From positions 1-64,000 of the forward strand of contig JAWDGP010007163.1 of assembly GCA_033675545.1 (NCBI GenBank): a stretch of DNA of 64,000 bases, read 5' to 3'. A program made the position numbers and the translations under genes. This DNA comes from Elysia crispata. Its lineage: Eukaryota; Mollusca; Gastropoda; Plakobranchidae. Below the pieces are notes generated by a model that saw only the letters and a program-made list of their open reading frames with translations, made no database searches and was not told the DNA's origin. Of this stretch, positions 47,481-60,714 are shown piece by piece. How positions within the stretch are numbered: position 1 is the stretch's first letter; every line of letters starts with the position of its first letter.

Positions 47481-50400
47481 GGGAGGGAGTAGATGTAGGA
47501 GGAGGAGTAGATGTAGGAGGAGGAGGAATAGATGTAGGAGGAGGAGGAGGATTAGATGTAGGAGGAGGAGAAGTAGATGTAGCAGGAGGAGGAGGAGTAG
47601 AGGTAGGTCGAATAGGAGGAGGAGAAGATGTAGGAGGAGTTGGAGGAGGAGTAGATGTAGGAGGGGGAGGAGGACGAATAGATGTAGGAGGAAGAGGAAG
47701 AGGGGTAGATGTAGAAAAAGGAGGAGTAGATGTAGGAGGAGGAGGAGAAGTAGATGAAGGAGGAGGAGGATGAGTAGATGTAGATGTAGGAGGGAGAGGG
47801 AGGGAGGAGATGTAGTAGGAGGAGGGAGTAGATGTAGTAGGAGGAGGAGGGAGTAGATGTAGATGTAGATGTAGGAGTGAGGAGGAGGAGTAGATGTAGA
47901 TGTATATGTAGGAGGAGGAGGAGGAGTAGATGTAGATGTAGATGTAGGAGTAGGAGGAGGAGGAGTAGATGTAGGAGGAGGAGGAGGAGTAGATGTAGGA
48001 GGAGGAGGAGGAGTAGATGTAGGAGGAGGAGGAGGAGTAGATGTAGGAGGAGGAGGAGTAGATGTAGGAGGAGGAGGAGGAGTAGATGTAGGAGGAGGAG
48101 GAGTAGATGTAGGAGGAGAAGGAGTAGATGTAGGAGGAGAAGGAGTAGATGTAGGAGTAGGAGAAGGAGTAGATGTAGAAGGAGAAGGAGTAGATGTAGG
48201 AGGAGGAGGAGTAGATGTAGACGGAGTATGTGGAGGGGTAGATGTAGGAGGAGAAGAAGGAGTAGATGTAGTAGTAAGAGAAGGAGGAGATGGAGATATA
48301 GATGTAGGAGGAGGAGGAGTAGATGTAGAAGGAGGAGAAGGAGGAGTAGATGTAGTAGGAGGAGAAGGAGGAGATGTAGTAGTAGTAGGAGGAGGAGGAG
48401 GAGTAGCATTAGGAGGAGGAGGAGGAGGAGTAGATGTAGGAGAAAGTGGAAGTGGGGTAGATGTAGGAGGAGGAGTAAATGTAGGAGGAGGAGGAGGAAG
48501 ATGTAGATGCAGGAAGAGGAGGAGAGGATGTAGATGTAGAGTAGATGTAGGAGGAGAGGAGTAGATGTAGTAGGAGGAGGAGGGAGGAGGATGTAGATGT
48601 AGATGTAGGAGGAGGAGGATGTAGATGTAGATGTAGGAGGAGGGGGAGGAGTAGATGTAGATCTTTATGTAGGAGGAGTAGATGTAGATCTTTATGTAGG
48701 AGGAGGGGGAGGAGTAGATGTAGATCTTTATGTAGGAGGAGGGGGAGGAGTAGATGTAGATCTTTATGTAGGAGGAGGGGGAGGAGTAGATGTAGATCTT
48801 TATGTAGGAGGAGGGGGAGGAGTAGATGTAGGAGGAGGAGGGAGGAGGAGGAGGAGTAGATGTAGGAGGAGGAGGAGGAGAGGAGTAGATGTAGATGGAG
48901 TGGATGTAGGAGGAGGGGGAGGAGTAGATGTAGATGTAGGAGGAGGAGTAGGGAGGATGTAGATGTAGGAGTAGGAGGCGTAGATGTAGATGTAGGAGGA
49001 GGAGGAGTAGATGTAGATGCAGCAGGATGAGGAGTAGATGTAGGAGGAGGAGAGATGTAGATGTAGATGTAGGAGGGAGGAGATGGAGGAGGAGGAGATG
49101 TAGATGTATATTTAGTAGGAGGGGGAGGAGGAGTAAATGGAGATGTAGATGTAGGAGGAGGAGGAGTGGATGTAGATAGGAGGAGGAGGAGTAGAGGTAG
49201 GAGGAGAGGAGGATGTAGATGTAGTAGGAGGAGGAGAGGAGTAGATGTAGGAGGAGGAGGAGGGAGTGGATGTAGGAGGAGGGGGGAGGAGTAGATGTAG
49301 ATCTTTATGTAGGAGGAGGAGATGGAGATGTAGATGTAGGAGGAGGAGGAGATGTAGATGTAGGAGGAGGAGGAGAAGGAGATGAAGAACGAGGAGAAGA
49401 TGTAGTAGGAGGAGGAGGAATGGATGTAGTAGTAGGAGGAGGAGGAGTGGATGTAATAGGAGGAGGAGGAGTAGATGTAGATGTAGATGTAGGAGGATGA
49501 GTTTGAGTAGAAGTAGATGTAGAATAGGAGGAGGAGTAGATATAGATGTAGATGTAGGAGGAGGAGGAGGAGGAGTAGATGTAGATGTAGGAGTAGGAGG
49601 AGGAGTAGATGTAGATGTAGATGTAGGAGGAGGAGGAGGAGATGTAGATGTAGATGTAGGAGTAGGAGGAGGAGGAGGAGAAGTAGAAGTAGATGTAGGA
49701 GGAGGAGGAGGAGGAGTGGATGTAGTTGTAGTAAGAGGAGGATGTAGATATAGATGTAGATGTAGGAGGAGGAGGAGGAATAGATGTAGATGTAGGAGTA
49801 GGAGGAGGAGGAGGAATAGATGTAGATGTAGGAGGAGGAGGAGGAATAGATGTAGATGTAGGAGTAGGAGTAGAAGTAGATGTAGATGTAGATGTAGGAG
49901 GAGGAGGAGGAGTAGATGTAGATGTAGATGTAGGAGGAGGAGGAGGAATAGATGTAGATGTAGGAGGAGGAGGAGGAGTAGATGTAGATGTAGATGTAGG
50001 AGGAGGAGGAGGAGTAGATGTAGATGTAGATGTAGGAGGAGGAGGAGGAGTAGATGTAGATGTAGATGTAGGATGACGAGGAGGAGGAGATGTTTACAGA
50101 GGAGGAGGAGGAGGAGTAGATGTAGATGTAGATGTAGGAGAAGGAGGAGGAGTAGATGTAGATGGAGGAGGAGGAGGAGGAGGAGGAGGAGATGTAGATG
50201 TAGGAGGAGAAGTAGGAGGAGATGTAGATGTAGATGTAGGAGGAGGAGGAGGAGTAGATGTAGATGTAGATGTAGGAGGAGGAGGAGGAGGAGATGTAGA
50301 TGTAGATGTAGGAGGAGGAGGAGGAGTAGATGTAGATGTAGATGTAGGAGGAGGAGGAGGAGATGTAGATGTAGGAGGAGAAGTAGGAGGAGGAGACGTA

Positions 50401-52130
50401 GATGGAGGAGGAAGGAGGAGGAGGAGATGTAGATGTAGATGTAGGAGAAGGAGGAGGAGGAGATGTAGACGTAGATTCTGGAGGAGGATGAGGAGGAGAT
50501 GTAGATGTAGATGTAGGAGGAGGAGATGGAGATGTAGATGTAGGAGGAGGAGGAGATGGAGATGTAGATGTAGGAGGAGGAGGAGGAGGAGGAGGAGATG
50601 GAGATGTAGATGTAGGAGGAGGAGATGGAGATGTAGATGTAGGAGGAGGAGGAGGAGGAGGAGATGTAGATGTAGATGTAGGAGGAGGAGATGTAGATGT
50701 AGATGTAGGAGGAGGAGATGGAGATGTAGATGTAGGAGGAGTAGGAGGAGGAGGAGGAGATGGAGATGTAGATGTAGGAGGAGGAGATGTAGATGTAGAT
50801 GTAGTAGGAGGAGGAGGAGATGTAGATGTAGATGTAGGAGGAGGAGATGTAGATGTAGATGTAGGAGGAGGAGGAGGAGGAGATGTAGATGTAGATGTAG
50901 GAGGAGGAGATGTAGATGTAGATGTAGATGTAGGAGGAGGAGGAGGAGGAGATGTAGATGTAGATGTAGGAGGAGGAGGAGGAGGAGATGGAGATGTAGA
51001 TGTAGGAGGAGGAGATGGAGATGTAGATGTAGGAGGAGGAGGAGGAGGAGATGGAGATGTAGATGTAGGAGGAGGAGGAGGAGGAGATGGAGATGTAGAT
51101 GTAGGAGGAGGAGGAGGAGATGTAGATGTAGGAGGAGGAGGAGAAGGAGGAGTAGGAGGAGATGTAGATGTAGGAGGAGGAGATGGAGATGTAGATCTAG
51201 GAGGAGGAGGAGGAGATGGAGATGTAGATGTAGGAGGAGGAGATGTAGATGTAGATGTAGGAGGAGGAGATGGTGATGTAGATGTAGGAAAAGGAGGAGG
51301 AGGAGGAGGAGATGTAGATGTAGAAGGAATAGGAAGAGTAGATGGAGATGTAGATGTAGGAGGAGGAGATGGAGATGTAGATGTAGGAGGAGGAGGAGGA
51401 GGAGATGTAGATGTAGATGTAGAAGAAGGAGATAGAGATGTAGATGTAGGAGGAGGAGATGGAGATGTAGATGTAGGAGTAGGAGGAGTAGATTTAGATG
51501 TAGATGTAGGAGTAGGAGGAGTAGATGTAGATGTAGATGCAGCAGGAGGAGGAGAAGATGGAGATTTAGATATAGGAGGAGGAGGAGGTAATGGAGATGT
51601 AGATGTAGGAGAATGAGGAGGAGGAGATGGAGATGTAGATGTAGGAGGAGGAGGAGATGTAGATGTAGGAGATGGAGATGGAGATATAGATGTAGGAGGA
51701 GGAGGACAAGATGAAGATGTAGATGTAGGAAGAGGAGGAGGGAGGGAAGAGATGTAGATGTAGATGTAGGAGGAGGAGGAAGACATATAGATGTAGATGT
51801 AGGAGTAGGAGGAGGAGGAGATGTAGATGTAGATGTAGGAGGAGGAGGAGGAGATGTAGATGTAGATGTAGGAGTAGGAGGAGGAGGAGATGTAGATGTA
51901 GATGTAGGAGGAGGAGGAGGAGATGTAGATGTAGATGTAGGAGGAGGAGGAGGAGATGTAGATGTAGATGTAGGAGGAGGAGGAGGAGGAGGAGATGTAG
52001 ATGTAGATGTAGGAGTAGGAGGAGGAGGAGATGTAGATGTAGATGTAGGAGGAGGAGGAGATGTAGATGTAGATGTAGGAGGAGGAGGAGGAGGAGATGT
52101 AGATGTAGATGTAGGAGGAGTAGGAAGAGT
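47481..52130 (+). repeat. Right GATGTA-rich flank block with GATCTTTATG cassettes
   Basis: After a transition zone (47481-48650) the repeat becomes GATGTAGATGTAGATGTA plus (GGA)3-6. The five regularly spaced cassettes containing AGATCTTTATG lie at about 48660-48805, with a sixth near 49300. GATGGA variants dominate 50500-51300. The array ends near 52130 with GGAAGAGTTGAAG and passes into unique AT-rich DNA. Confidence 0.9.
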
Positions 52131-53354
52131 TGAAGTAAATTGATTAAAATATAGTAGAACTTAAGGTAGCCGGAGATGCATCCATATGTTTAGTAGCTTA
52201 AATAATATTAGTTTCACTTGTATTCGTCTTATGAACTACTCATAATATATAATTCGTATCAACAACTATTTTGTTTTTGTTGATGCTTTTAAACGAAGAC
52301 AGAACAGAACTGGAAACACTTGATGTGAAAGGTTGTTTGGTGATAGAGTATCTGAGTTGGTTTTCTTTTTAATTTCTTCAGGATTCTGGTATGAAAGTTT
52401 TATTGAGAGGAGCTAATTTGAATGATGTAACTTGTAGTCTTCATTGAGATGTAAGCTTTAGTTCATTTTTGCTTATTACTTTCTCAACAATTACAGTTCC
52501 TACAAAAGCTGGCGGGCTGGTATTAAAAATTTTCTTTATCATGGACTACTTTGTGGGTATGTATGGCTCACACATTTTTTGCATGACTTTTTTGCATAAA
52601 AAGTGGCATTATAGTCACTAGCAAGAAATACGTTGACCTTAGATGTAAGCTTTTGTTTTGATTATTAATTTTAATACTAAAAATATAATGAAACGTTTTA
52701 CTTCCAGTTATTTGTATTGAACTATTGCTAGCTATATTTTATAATTCAACTGATATAATTACTAGATGGTTGTGGGAGAGCATTATCATTTTTAACTTAT
52801 AATAAATACCATTTCTCTTGTGTGTTAGAGAGAAAGCTTACAATCATGATTTCCTTACTGATTGACTATTTTTTTTAGTTTGAAATGAGCACATTTCATT
52901 TGATATAAAGTCAATTAAAGAGGGACTGACATAGACAAAAGAAACAAAATGGAAGCACAGGAAGAAAGAGGGTTACAGAGTGAGAAAAGTAAAGAGAAAC
53001 CGATATATCGACGTGATTGGAGACGGTTGCATAGATCAAGATAATCTCAAAAAAAAATGTAGATTGTAATCTTGTATGCCAAGAATATGTACAAATAGAT
53101 ACAAATGCTGTCGTTGATATGTTTATGGATATTTTATCACCAAGGAAACAAATGCCTTGAAACTAAAAATATTTTTTAAATAAAATGTTATGTGTTTTGA
53201 ACAAACATCAATTACACATTTTAATTTTGTATAAATCCGATTACTTTTTTTCCAGACCCGCAAGAAAAATGTAACCTGAAACGTGAGTTTCATTAAATTT
53301 TTTTAAACATACAATTTGCCTTTTTAGGACATTTTTTTTCAATTTCGAAGCTGT

Positions 53355-53418
<64 letters not shown>

Positions 53419-54542
53419 TTATATTTTCTTGGAATTTGTTTCAGTAAAATATCATCCATCTTGATTTCCTCCTAGATCTGAATCTTCCACCGGAATGTCA
53501 TAAAGCTACTGAAATCTTAAACTGGTTTGTAGTCGCTGGAACCGTCCAATATTTACAACCTTTTATCATTAGACTTGATTTTTGATTGACCAATTTTTAA
53601 TTACGTTATTCGCTAAAATACTGCTTTTAAGTTTTTTATGCCCTGGGTTTCACTTTTCGCCGCAATGGAATACTAATTTGAATTTTTCATCAAAGACTTC
53701 TTAATTGCTCCATCTGAATTTAAATTTGTGGTGATAACCAAGATATATACTTACTACATTTGTCTTGGTGACAATCTAAAAAAAAACCAATAAACACCTT
53801 TACTTTAGTATATGGTGTATGTTTGCTGTCGTTTGTTGTAGTGTTAAAAATTAAACATGAAAGATAAAAAAAACTATTGAGAAATAGAGTTCTATAAGAA
53901 ATCCATTTGCTTAATAGTGTAAAAATGCTTACAGAATGATATGTTTTAACTAATTATAAGTCGGTCAATCTCTTCGACCCGTATAAACATATTTACCGGA
54001 ACTATAAGGAGGTACAGTTGCGTTGGCAAAGAAATTGTGATCGATTTTTTCTTTTAATTATAAAGAGATTTACTCGACAGTCTTCAAAAACTGAGGAGAT
54101 ATAACATTTCAAATTTGTTTTATCATACACGTAATGACAAATTCGCTTAAACCAGATGTCTCTTTTGTTCGTTTAGGCATTAATCGTAATAAATAATGAA
54201 ACCCACTTGTAAATGTTTTAAAATGTAGAACAATAATTCTAGACTTGGATAAAAGCCCTTAAAAACCTCTGTAGTTCAAAATCAAAACATGAATTTTTAC
54301 TCCGATCTCAATCTATAAAAGCACTAAATGCAAGAGGGGAAAAAACATTTACGAGAAATTTTTATTAAATTAACAAAAGTTAGAATAGATTATGAAAAGT
54401 CCTGTCCTGATAAATTACAGCACGCCCTTTTCCTATCGGTCCCCTTTTTTTTCATTTTTATTTATTAAAATACATTGTCCTACAAATATACTTATCTCTA
54501 AGTTTACTATTCACTCTAATATTTCTCAAACTACTTCCAACA
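52131..54542. other. Unique AT-rich DNA between the two triplet arrays, no gene seen
   Basis: The only marked feature is an AT tract at 53357-53422. ORFs are short and of simple-repeat or AT-rich type. Confidence 0.6.
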
Positions 54543-54543
54543 G

Positions 54544-54603
<60 letters not shown>

Positions 54604-55618
54604 AACAACAACAACTACAACAACTACTACGACTACTACTACTAGTACAACTACTACTACTACTACTACTACTAACTACTACTACTGCTACTGCTACTAC
54701 TGCTACTGCTACTACTACTGCTACTACTGCTACTAACTACTAACTACTAACTACTAACTACTACGCGCTACTGCTAGGCGCTACTGCTACTACTGCTACG
54801 TACTACTCACTAGTACTACTCACTACTTCTACTTCTACTAACTACTTCTACTTCTACTAACTACTTCTACTACTCAATACTACTACTACTCACTACTACT
54901 ACTCACCAGTACTACTCACTACTACTACTACTCACCAGTACTACTCACCACTACTACTCACCACTACTACTCACCACTACTACTCACCACTACTACTCAC
55001 TACTACTCACCAGTACTACTCACCACTACTACTCACCACTACTACTACTCACCAGTACTACTCACCACTACTACTCACCACTACTACTCACTACTACTAC
55101 TCACCACTACTACTGCTACTACTACTACTACTGCTGCTACTCACCACTACTGCTACTACTACTGCTGCTACTCACCACTACTACTCACTACTACTGCTAC
55201 CTACTACTGCTACTACTACTCACCACTACTACTACTGCTTCTACCTACTACTACTTGCTACTACTACTGCTACTTCTACCTACTTACTACTGCTGCTCTA
55301 CTACTACTACTACTACTACTCACTACTACTACTCTACTACTACTGCTACTACTACTACTGCTCCACTACTACTGCTGCTACTACTACTCACTACTACTAC
55401 TTGCTACTACTACTACTACTACTACTACTTCCTGCTACTACTACTACTACTACTACTGCTACTACTACTACTCTACTACTACTACTACTTCTACTACTAC
55501 TGCTACTACTGCTTCTACTACTGGCTATGCTACTTCTTACTACTACTGCTACTGCCTGCTACTACTACTGCTACTGCTTCTGCTACTACTTCTACTACTA
55601 CACCTATTTCAACTACTA
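54543..55618 (-). repeat. ACT/GCT triplet array (GTA family in opposite orientation)
   Basis: On the plus strand it reads ACTACT..., with interspersed ACA, GCT, TCT, CAC and AAC units. On the minus strand this is the GTA/GTG class that forms the 29.9-30.7 kb array. Periodicity is three near the left end (54543-54675) and then longer and irregular (for example TACTACTCACCAC). The ORFs across it are repeat artefacts. Confidence 0.93.
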
Positions 55619-56339
55619 TCATAGGGCTAGTCTTTCATGCAAAAATGTATATAAAGAGGCAAGAGAATCGAGGATAGAATTGCATTTTTTTATTTCTATT
55701 TTTAATAAATTTACGGCAAATTCGCTATCATTATCTAACATAAAAAATTGTTGCCGCACGTGCGGAGATAGACAGTTGAAGAACAGCAAATGTTGTTATT
55801 ATCTAGAGATATACCATCATTCAGTCTTGTGAGTGAGAATTTAAAGCATTCCAACTTAATAACCTTTAACAAACCAGACACTTTTTAACAGTGGCCATAC
55901 ATGAAGTTTTATTGCAGTCATTTTAAGCTAAGCAAAAGGGGTGAGGGATTAAATTAGTTTGAATCTATGTTATTTCTATATTGGTATTCCTTATCGATGT
56001 AAGAGTATATGATAAATAGTTTGAAAATGGAATCTGACAGCTTTAGATTACTTCGGAAAGTGCAAACCTTTTTGCAAAAGGGCTAATGTTATTGGCATCT
56101 ATATTTCTCAATTTCAACTCTTTTTCCAGAAAAGCACAATATGTTATAAAAATATACGTTTCAAGTCATGATACAAGCAAAAATGAGCTGATAGGACATA
56201 AAGGTTAAAACTCACATGAAAATAGAGTTGAGGAATAAAAATTGTGTACTGGTTTGATTTGTAGAAGCATTTAGTTTGAAAGTGTTGATGGAGTTCTATA
56301 TAACTCTAAAACCATTGAAATGTTTATGACATCTCTTTT
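55619..56339. other. AT-rich DNA without a recognised gene
   Basis: No coding block or repeat of note. It may include the unrecognisable 3' end of the minus-strand gypsy relic. Confidence 0.5.
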
Positions 56340-56924
56340 GAGTGTTTTCAGCAAATCATATCAAAGCAATATACAAACGCATTATCAACATCAGTGCGCA
56401 TGAGTATATTTTTGCAAGTAACAAGCTGCTTTCATGCAGCGTTCGCTTTTTCTGGGGCTTTGATTGGTTGGCCTTTACTTGAAAGATCTGTCTGCGGAGC
56501 AGCAATAGCAACAAAGTTGGGGATTAATGGTTGATACTAATCAACTAAACCTAAGGAAGATCAAATTTCTTGCTTGGTGGTCGGTCTCGGGGATCTTTCA
56601 CTTTCTCAACGTTGTATTTCTTATATATTACCGTCACAGGTCCTAGGCAGTGTCATAAAACGTCAACTGTGTCGCTCCTAGTTCACACTTTGTTGGTCTT
56701 GCAACTAAGATGGCTGAATTCAGTCGCTCGAAGAGTTCCTCTAAGACTTGCAATTGCTCCTCTCAAGCCTAGATATCACCAGCAGATTATCGATGTTGTC
56801 TACGACGTTGCCCTCTCCCCCCAGAAGTCGTCGCACGGTTTTTGTCATGGTCATATCATAATTAACTGTTTCGAATGGCATCCACAGGGGCTCGAAATAT
56901 TTGTCTTGAAAGCTTTCTTGTTGA

Positions 56925-56974
<50 letters not shown>

Positions 56975-57480
56975 TGATAACCCTTGGTCAGGTCGAGCTT
57001 GGAGAAGTAATTATCTTCGCTCAAGCCAACGAAACACTTTGCCGAAGAAGGAAAAAGGTTGAGGGGTGAGTAAACGTAATCTTTTTAGACGTCTGAAGTC
57101 GATGCAGATACCATTACTCCCGTCCTTCTTCTTCTTCTCGACGACCACAAGTGATACGTATAAGTGAATCACTATGCGCATGATCCCTAGACCTTCCATC
57201 TCTTGTAACTCTTTCTTGACTGAAGGCGGCAATGTGAAATGGTAAAGCGTACAGTGTCTAACATATTTGTTCGTGGGAAGTCAGGGCGATCTGGTGTTTA
57301 GCCAGATTAGTGTCGCCTGGATGATCTGACAATACCTCGCCAAATCTCTCGACTATTGACTGCATCAGCTACCAATTTGGATCAAACGTGAGGGCTTCAC
57401 GGAACGTGACATTCGCAGTATCTGTCATCTGTCGCCAAGTACCAATCTCGAATAGATCTTTGGAGACTGGATGAGTTCGA
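56340..57480 (-). pseudogene. gypsy pol pseudogene (RT, start of RNase H)
   Basis: Minus-strand blocks in order: a pre-RT stretch with SDHPGDTNLAKHQIAL near 57290-57340, then VKKELQEMEGLGIMR near 57170-57215. An EKKKKDG and CIDFRRLKRL block follows near 57075-57140. SEDNYFSKLDLTKGYH lies near 56975-57025 with the first catalytic Asp. An AT tract then intrudes. Beyond it are remnants of the YIDD box (NVVDNIDNLLV, Tyr changed to Asn) near 56780-56820. EELFERLNSAILVARPTKCELG lies near 56670-56750, where the thumb begins, and TDLSSKGQPIKAP near 56450-56500. A possible RNase H TD box lies near 56375-56395. Frames change several times. Confidence 0.75.
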
Positions 57481-57559
57481 TCATAAGGTCTTGATGTCCA
57501 TAATGTGTGTAGTAGCCCTTCAACACATGACGAAAAGTCTGCCTAGAAACCTTGGGTAC

Positions 57560-58239
57560 TCCCGGACTAATTTCGTCATCTCTTCAAAGGTATTTCTCGA
57601 GAAGCTTTGCACTCGTCATCTTCTCCTTTCCCTTGATCTTGACTTTGTAATCGTTGGGAATCACTGTGTTGATAATATCGTAAGGTTCTTTCCACTGTAG
57701 CTACAGCTTGTTTGTGTCTTCTCGGAGGCCTAACATCTTGCTTCCAGGACAGAAACGCCTACCTTTGTTTTCTTGTCGAAACATTTTTCCGCCTCGTTAT
57801 TCACACAACTGGGGAAAAATCGCTGTACATCGCCATCTTCTATCAAGTCATATCTCTTTTATCGAATTTTCTTGACATAATAAAATTTGTGGCCTTGTTC
57901 TTTGAAATACGACAAAACGCCTCTAAGGCTCTTCCTGTCAATAGTGCTGACCACGATGTGGACCAAATTTCCTTGGACCAACCGCTTCTGGTGGTGAATC
58001 GCTCAAACAGAAGTAGCCATAAAGAAACTCACCATTCTTTCCCGTCCTAAAAAAATCTTTTTTTTTCTTTTTTTAGGTATATTGAAACTAGACTTCTTTC
58101 TTTCACGAACTGGTCTGGTACCGGCTCATGCAGGATTGTGTTAGTTGCCTGAATTGCTCGTGCTTGTATCATTGCTGATTCATATCCTCCATCTTTGACC
58201 TTTCCCAATAATATTCCACTCCACTCTCTCTTCCTCCTC
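57560..58239 (-). pseudogene. gypsy gag pseudogene, capsid-like part
   Basis: Minus-strand reading near 57880-57970 gives WSKEIWSTSWSALLTGRAL and then EAFCRISKN. KRYDLIEDG follows near 57840-57865 in another frame. This is the usual W-x-x-x-L-x-x-LLxGKA ... xxYDxTxxxxRxxF capsid pattern of gypsy Gags. Upstream, near 58100-58160, RARAIQATNTILHEPVPDQFV lies close to the repeat array. Stops and frame changes prevent expression. Confidence 0.6.
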
Positions 58240-59310
58240 AGCTTATAGTTTAACTACTCCCTCCTCATTTGCAATTTATATTAACTTCTCTATCCTACTT
58301 TTCAGCTTGAAGTTTAGCTTCTCGCTCCTACTTTTCAGCTTGAAGTTTAGCTTCTCGCTCCTACTTTTCAGCTTGAAGCTTAGCTGCTCGCTCCTATTTT
58401 TCAGTTTGTAGTTTAACTTCTCCCTCCTATTTTTCGCCTAGTGGCATAGCTTGTCGCTCCTACTTTTTAGCGTGTAGCTTAGCTTCTCGCTCCACCTTTT
58501 AAACTTGTAGTTAAGCTTCTCGCTCCGACTTTCCAACTTCACGCTTCTACGTTTGAGCTTGTAATTTACCTTCTCGCTTCTACTTTTGAGCTTGTATGTA
58601 GTTTAGTTCTTCGCTCCTCCTATTTTTCAGCTTTTAGCTTTGCTTCTCGCTCCTACTTTTCAGCTTGTAGGTTAGCTTCTCGCTCCTACTTTCCAATTTG
58701 TAGCATAACTTCTCGTTCCTACTTTTCAGTTTGTACTTTAGCTTCTCGCTCCTACTTTTCAGCTTGTAGCCTGGTTTCTCGTTTCTACTTATCAGCTTAT
58801 AGCTAAGCTTCTCGCTCCTAATTTTCAGCTTATGGTTTAGATCTTCGCTCCTATTTTCCAGCTTGTAGCTTAGCTTCTCGCTCCTACTTTTCACCTTGTA
58901 GTTTAATTTTTCGCTCCTAATTTCAAAATTCTAGCTTTGTTTCTCGCTCCTACTTTTCAGCTTGTAGCTAACCTTCTCGCTCCTACTTTTCAGCTTGTAG
59001 CTAACCTTCTCGCTCCTACTTTTTAGTTTGTACTTGAGCTTCTCGCTCCTTCTTTTTAACTTGTACTTGAGCTTCTCGCTCCTTCTTTTCAACTTGTAGT
59101 TTAGCTTCTCGCTTCTACTTTTCAGCTTATAGTTTAGATCTTCGCTCTTATTTTCCAGCTTGTAGCTTAGCTTCTCGCTCTTACTTTTCACCTTGTTGTT
59201 TAGCTATTCACGCCTAATTTCCAAATTCTGCTGAATTTCTCGCTCCTACTTTTCAGCTTGTAGCTAACCTTCTCGCTCCTACTTTTTAGCAGCTTTTCCA
59301 TTTGTTCATA
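58240..59310 (-). repeat. 33-bp minisatellite within gypsy gag, about 30 copies
   Basis: The unit on the plus strand is like CTTCTCGCTCCTAC + TTTTCAGCTTGTAG + a 3- to 5-base joint. On the minus strand it encodes an 11-residue charged unit such as RSEKLSYKLKS, open for 86 codons at 58634-58894 and again at 58931-59191. Copies differ at several positions, so it is older than the 57-bp array. It lies between the putative gag start (59381) and the capsid part, where some gypsy Gags have a natural charged coiled-coil segment. Confidence 0.88.
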
Positions 59311-59381
59311 TTTTTTTTCCTTTTTCATTCAACTGCAGCTTTTCAAACTATCTCTCTAATTTTTTGAATGGTCGACATCAT
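59311..59381 (-). pseudogene. gypsy gag N-terminus remnant
   Basis: Minus-strand ATGATG at 59381 opens MMSTIQKIREIV before a stop; a shifted frame continues EKLQLNEKGKKYEQMEKL into the first repeat units. The smooth passage into the 33-bp repeat supports the view that the repeat arose inside gag. Confidence 0.5.
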
Positions 59382-60714
59382 GAAGTTTTTTTCAACCGAG
59401 TGTAAATTATAAAAGTAAATGACCACTGAATACCCTCACTAAAACGAACAACGAAGATTGAAAGGCTAGACTTATCGTAAATAGAACACACAGCTGGCTT
59501 AGAGCGAGACCGACTTTAAATCTAAATTTTGATCTGACTAAGTTTCGAGCAGAGCACCTGTACTAGAGCTTTTTAGAACCAACGAAGGTTGGTGACCTAG
59601 ATCTAGACCTAGTGTAATCTAACCCTTCAGATCTAAAGATTCTCTAATGCGCTGAACTTCTTAAAGATTCTATCCCTGCCCAATCTCTTGTACAGCAAAT
59701 TTGGTAATCTGTTTTGCTCCTTTTCTCTAGGGCTAATAAATATACACAGCCAATCACACGACTCGTCTGAGAAAAATAATGCTCAAGTCCGCTTTTAGGA
59801 ACAACAAAATTCAACTGACTTTCACAAAGCAACGGTTTCACCAATAAAATAAGAGGTTCACTGACTTGTGACTGACTCACAACAGGTTGACTGCCTATCA
59901 CACGAGTTCGTCTCTTATTCATTCCAATCATCGATGTAACTAGTCAAAGAGTTACACCATTTGTTTCGACAGCGCTATAAAAATAGTAAGCAACCAGAAC
60001 TAAGATAGTTACGTATGAACTTATTGATTTATTTATCTTGTTATATAAAGCATCGAATCAAAACAGCGCTAAAGATGAGTTGTCAAACTGTAATTATGAT
60101 ATGACTAAGTGCGATATTTCAGAAAAATCTTAAACTATCTGTTGCCCGAAATGTACTTATCCACATGGGATGATGAAATAAGTTAGACCCGAAGATCAAA
60201 TTACAGCACAATGCACTTCACTCTCTCTTTCTCTCTATTTACGTCATATTCTTAATTTTTTTAATAATTTATGTAACCATGCAAAAAAAAATGCGATTGT
60301 TTTTAAAAAATAAGTCGCAATAACATACACAACTAGTACACAAGAGTGAAAATTCTAAACACGTATCAATCATTTAATATCTGAGACATTTCTTCTTATA
60401 ATTCTGAAAGTACCAAATTACAGTGAGTGCATCTTTTAAAAAAAATGACCAAAGACACTTTATTATCTTTTGGTTACAAGATGTGACAAAAAACGAAGTA
60501 TATTAAAACATGATATAATAGTCTATAAAATATTTTTTTCTACCTAAGACATGCTAAGGGTCAATAGTAATATTCGCTTGAAGTTGACGACAGTCAGCCT
60601 CTTACACTTTCATAATCATCAAATGGGTCATATTTATTATTATCCTCATCATAAGGCTCATACCTCTCATCCTAACCAAAATATCCATCTTGGAACTCTA
60701 CCCATCACTATGGA
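59382..60714. other. Intergenic/intronic DNA, no feature recognised
   Basis: The 5' LTR of the gypsy relic could lie here, but I could not identify a matching pair or a primer site. Upstream exons of the lectin-like gene may also lie here. ORFs are short and lack motifs. Confidence 0.4.

Larger units (their letters stand above)
56340..59381 (-). mobile_element. Decayed Ty3/gypsy relic of another lineage
   Basis: Read on the minus strand from 59381 downwards: a gag start, a 33-bp tandem expansion, the rest of gag, a pre-RT region, RT blocks and a faint RNase H. It carries many stops and frameshifts and is interrupted by an AT microsatellite (56929-56972) in the RT. No LTRs were recognised. 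It is not the same family as the element at 11.9 kb. Confidence 0.75.

Noticed and set aside
48409..51786. 1125-codon minus-strand Pro/Ser/Thr-rich ORF
   Set aside because: Repeat translation that changes character wherever the DNA repeat type changes; no non-repetitive part.
59382..60000. 5' LTR of the minus-strand gypsy relic
   Set aside because: A TG...CA-bounded repeat or a convincing primer-binding site could not be identified, and no second copy was found near 56 kb.
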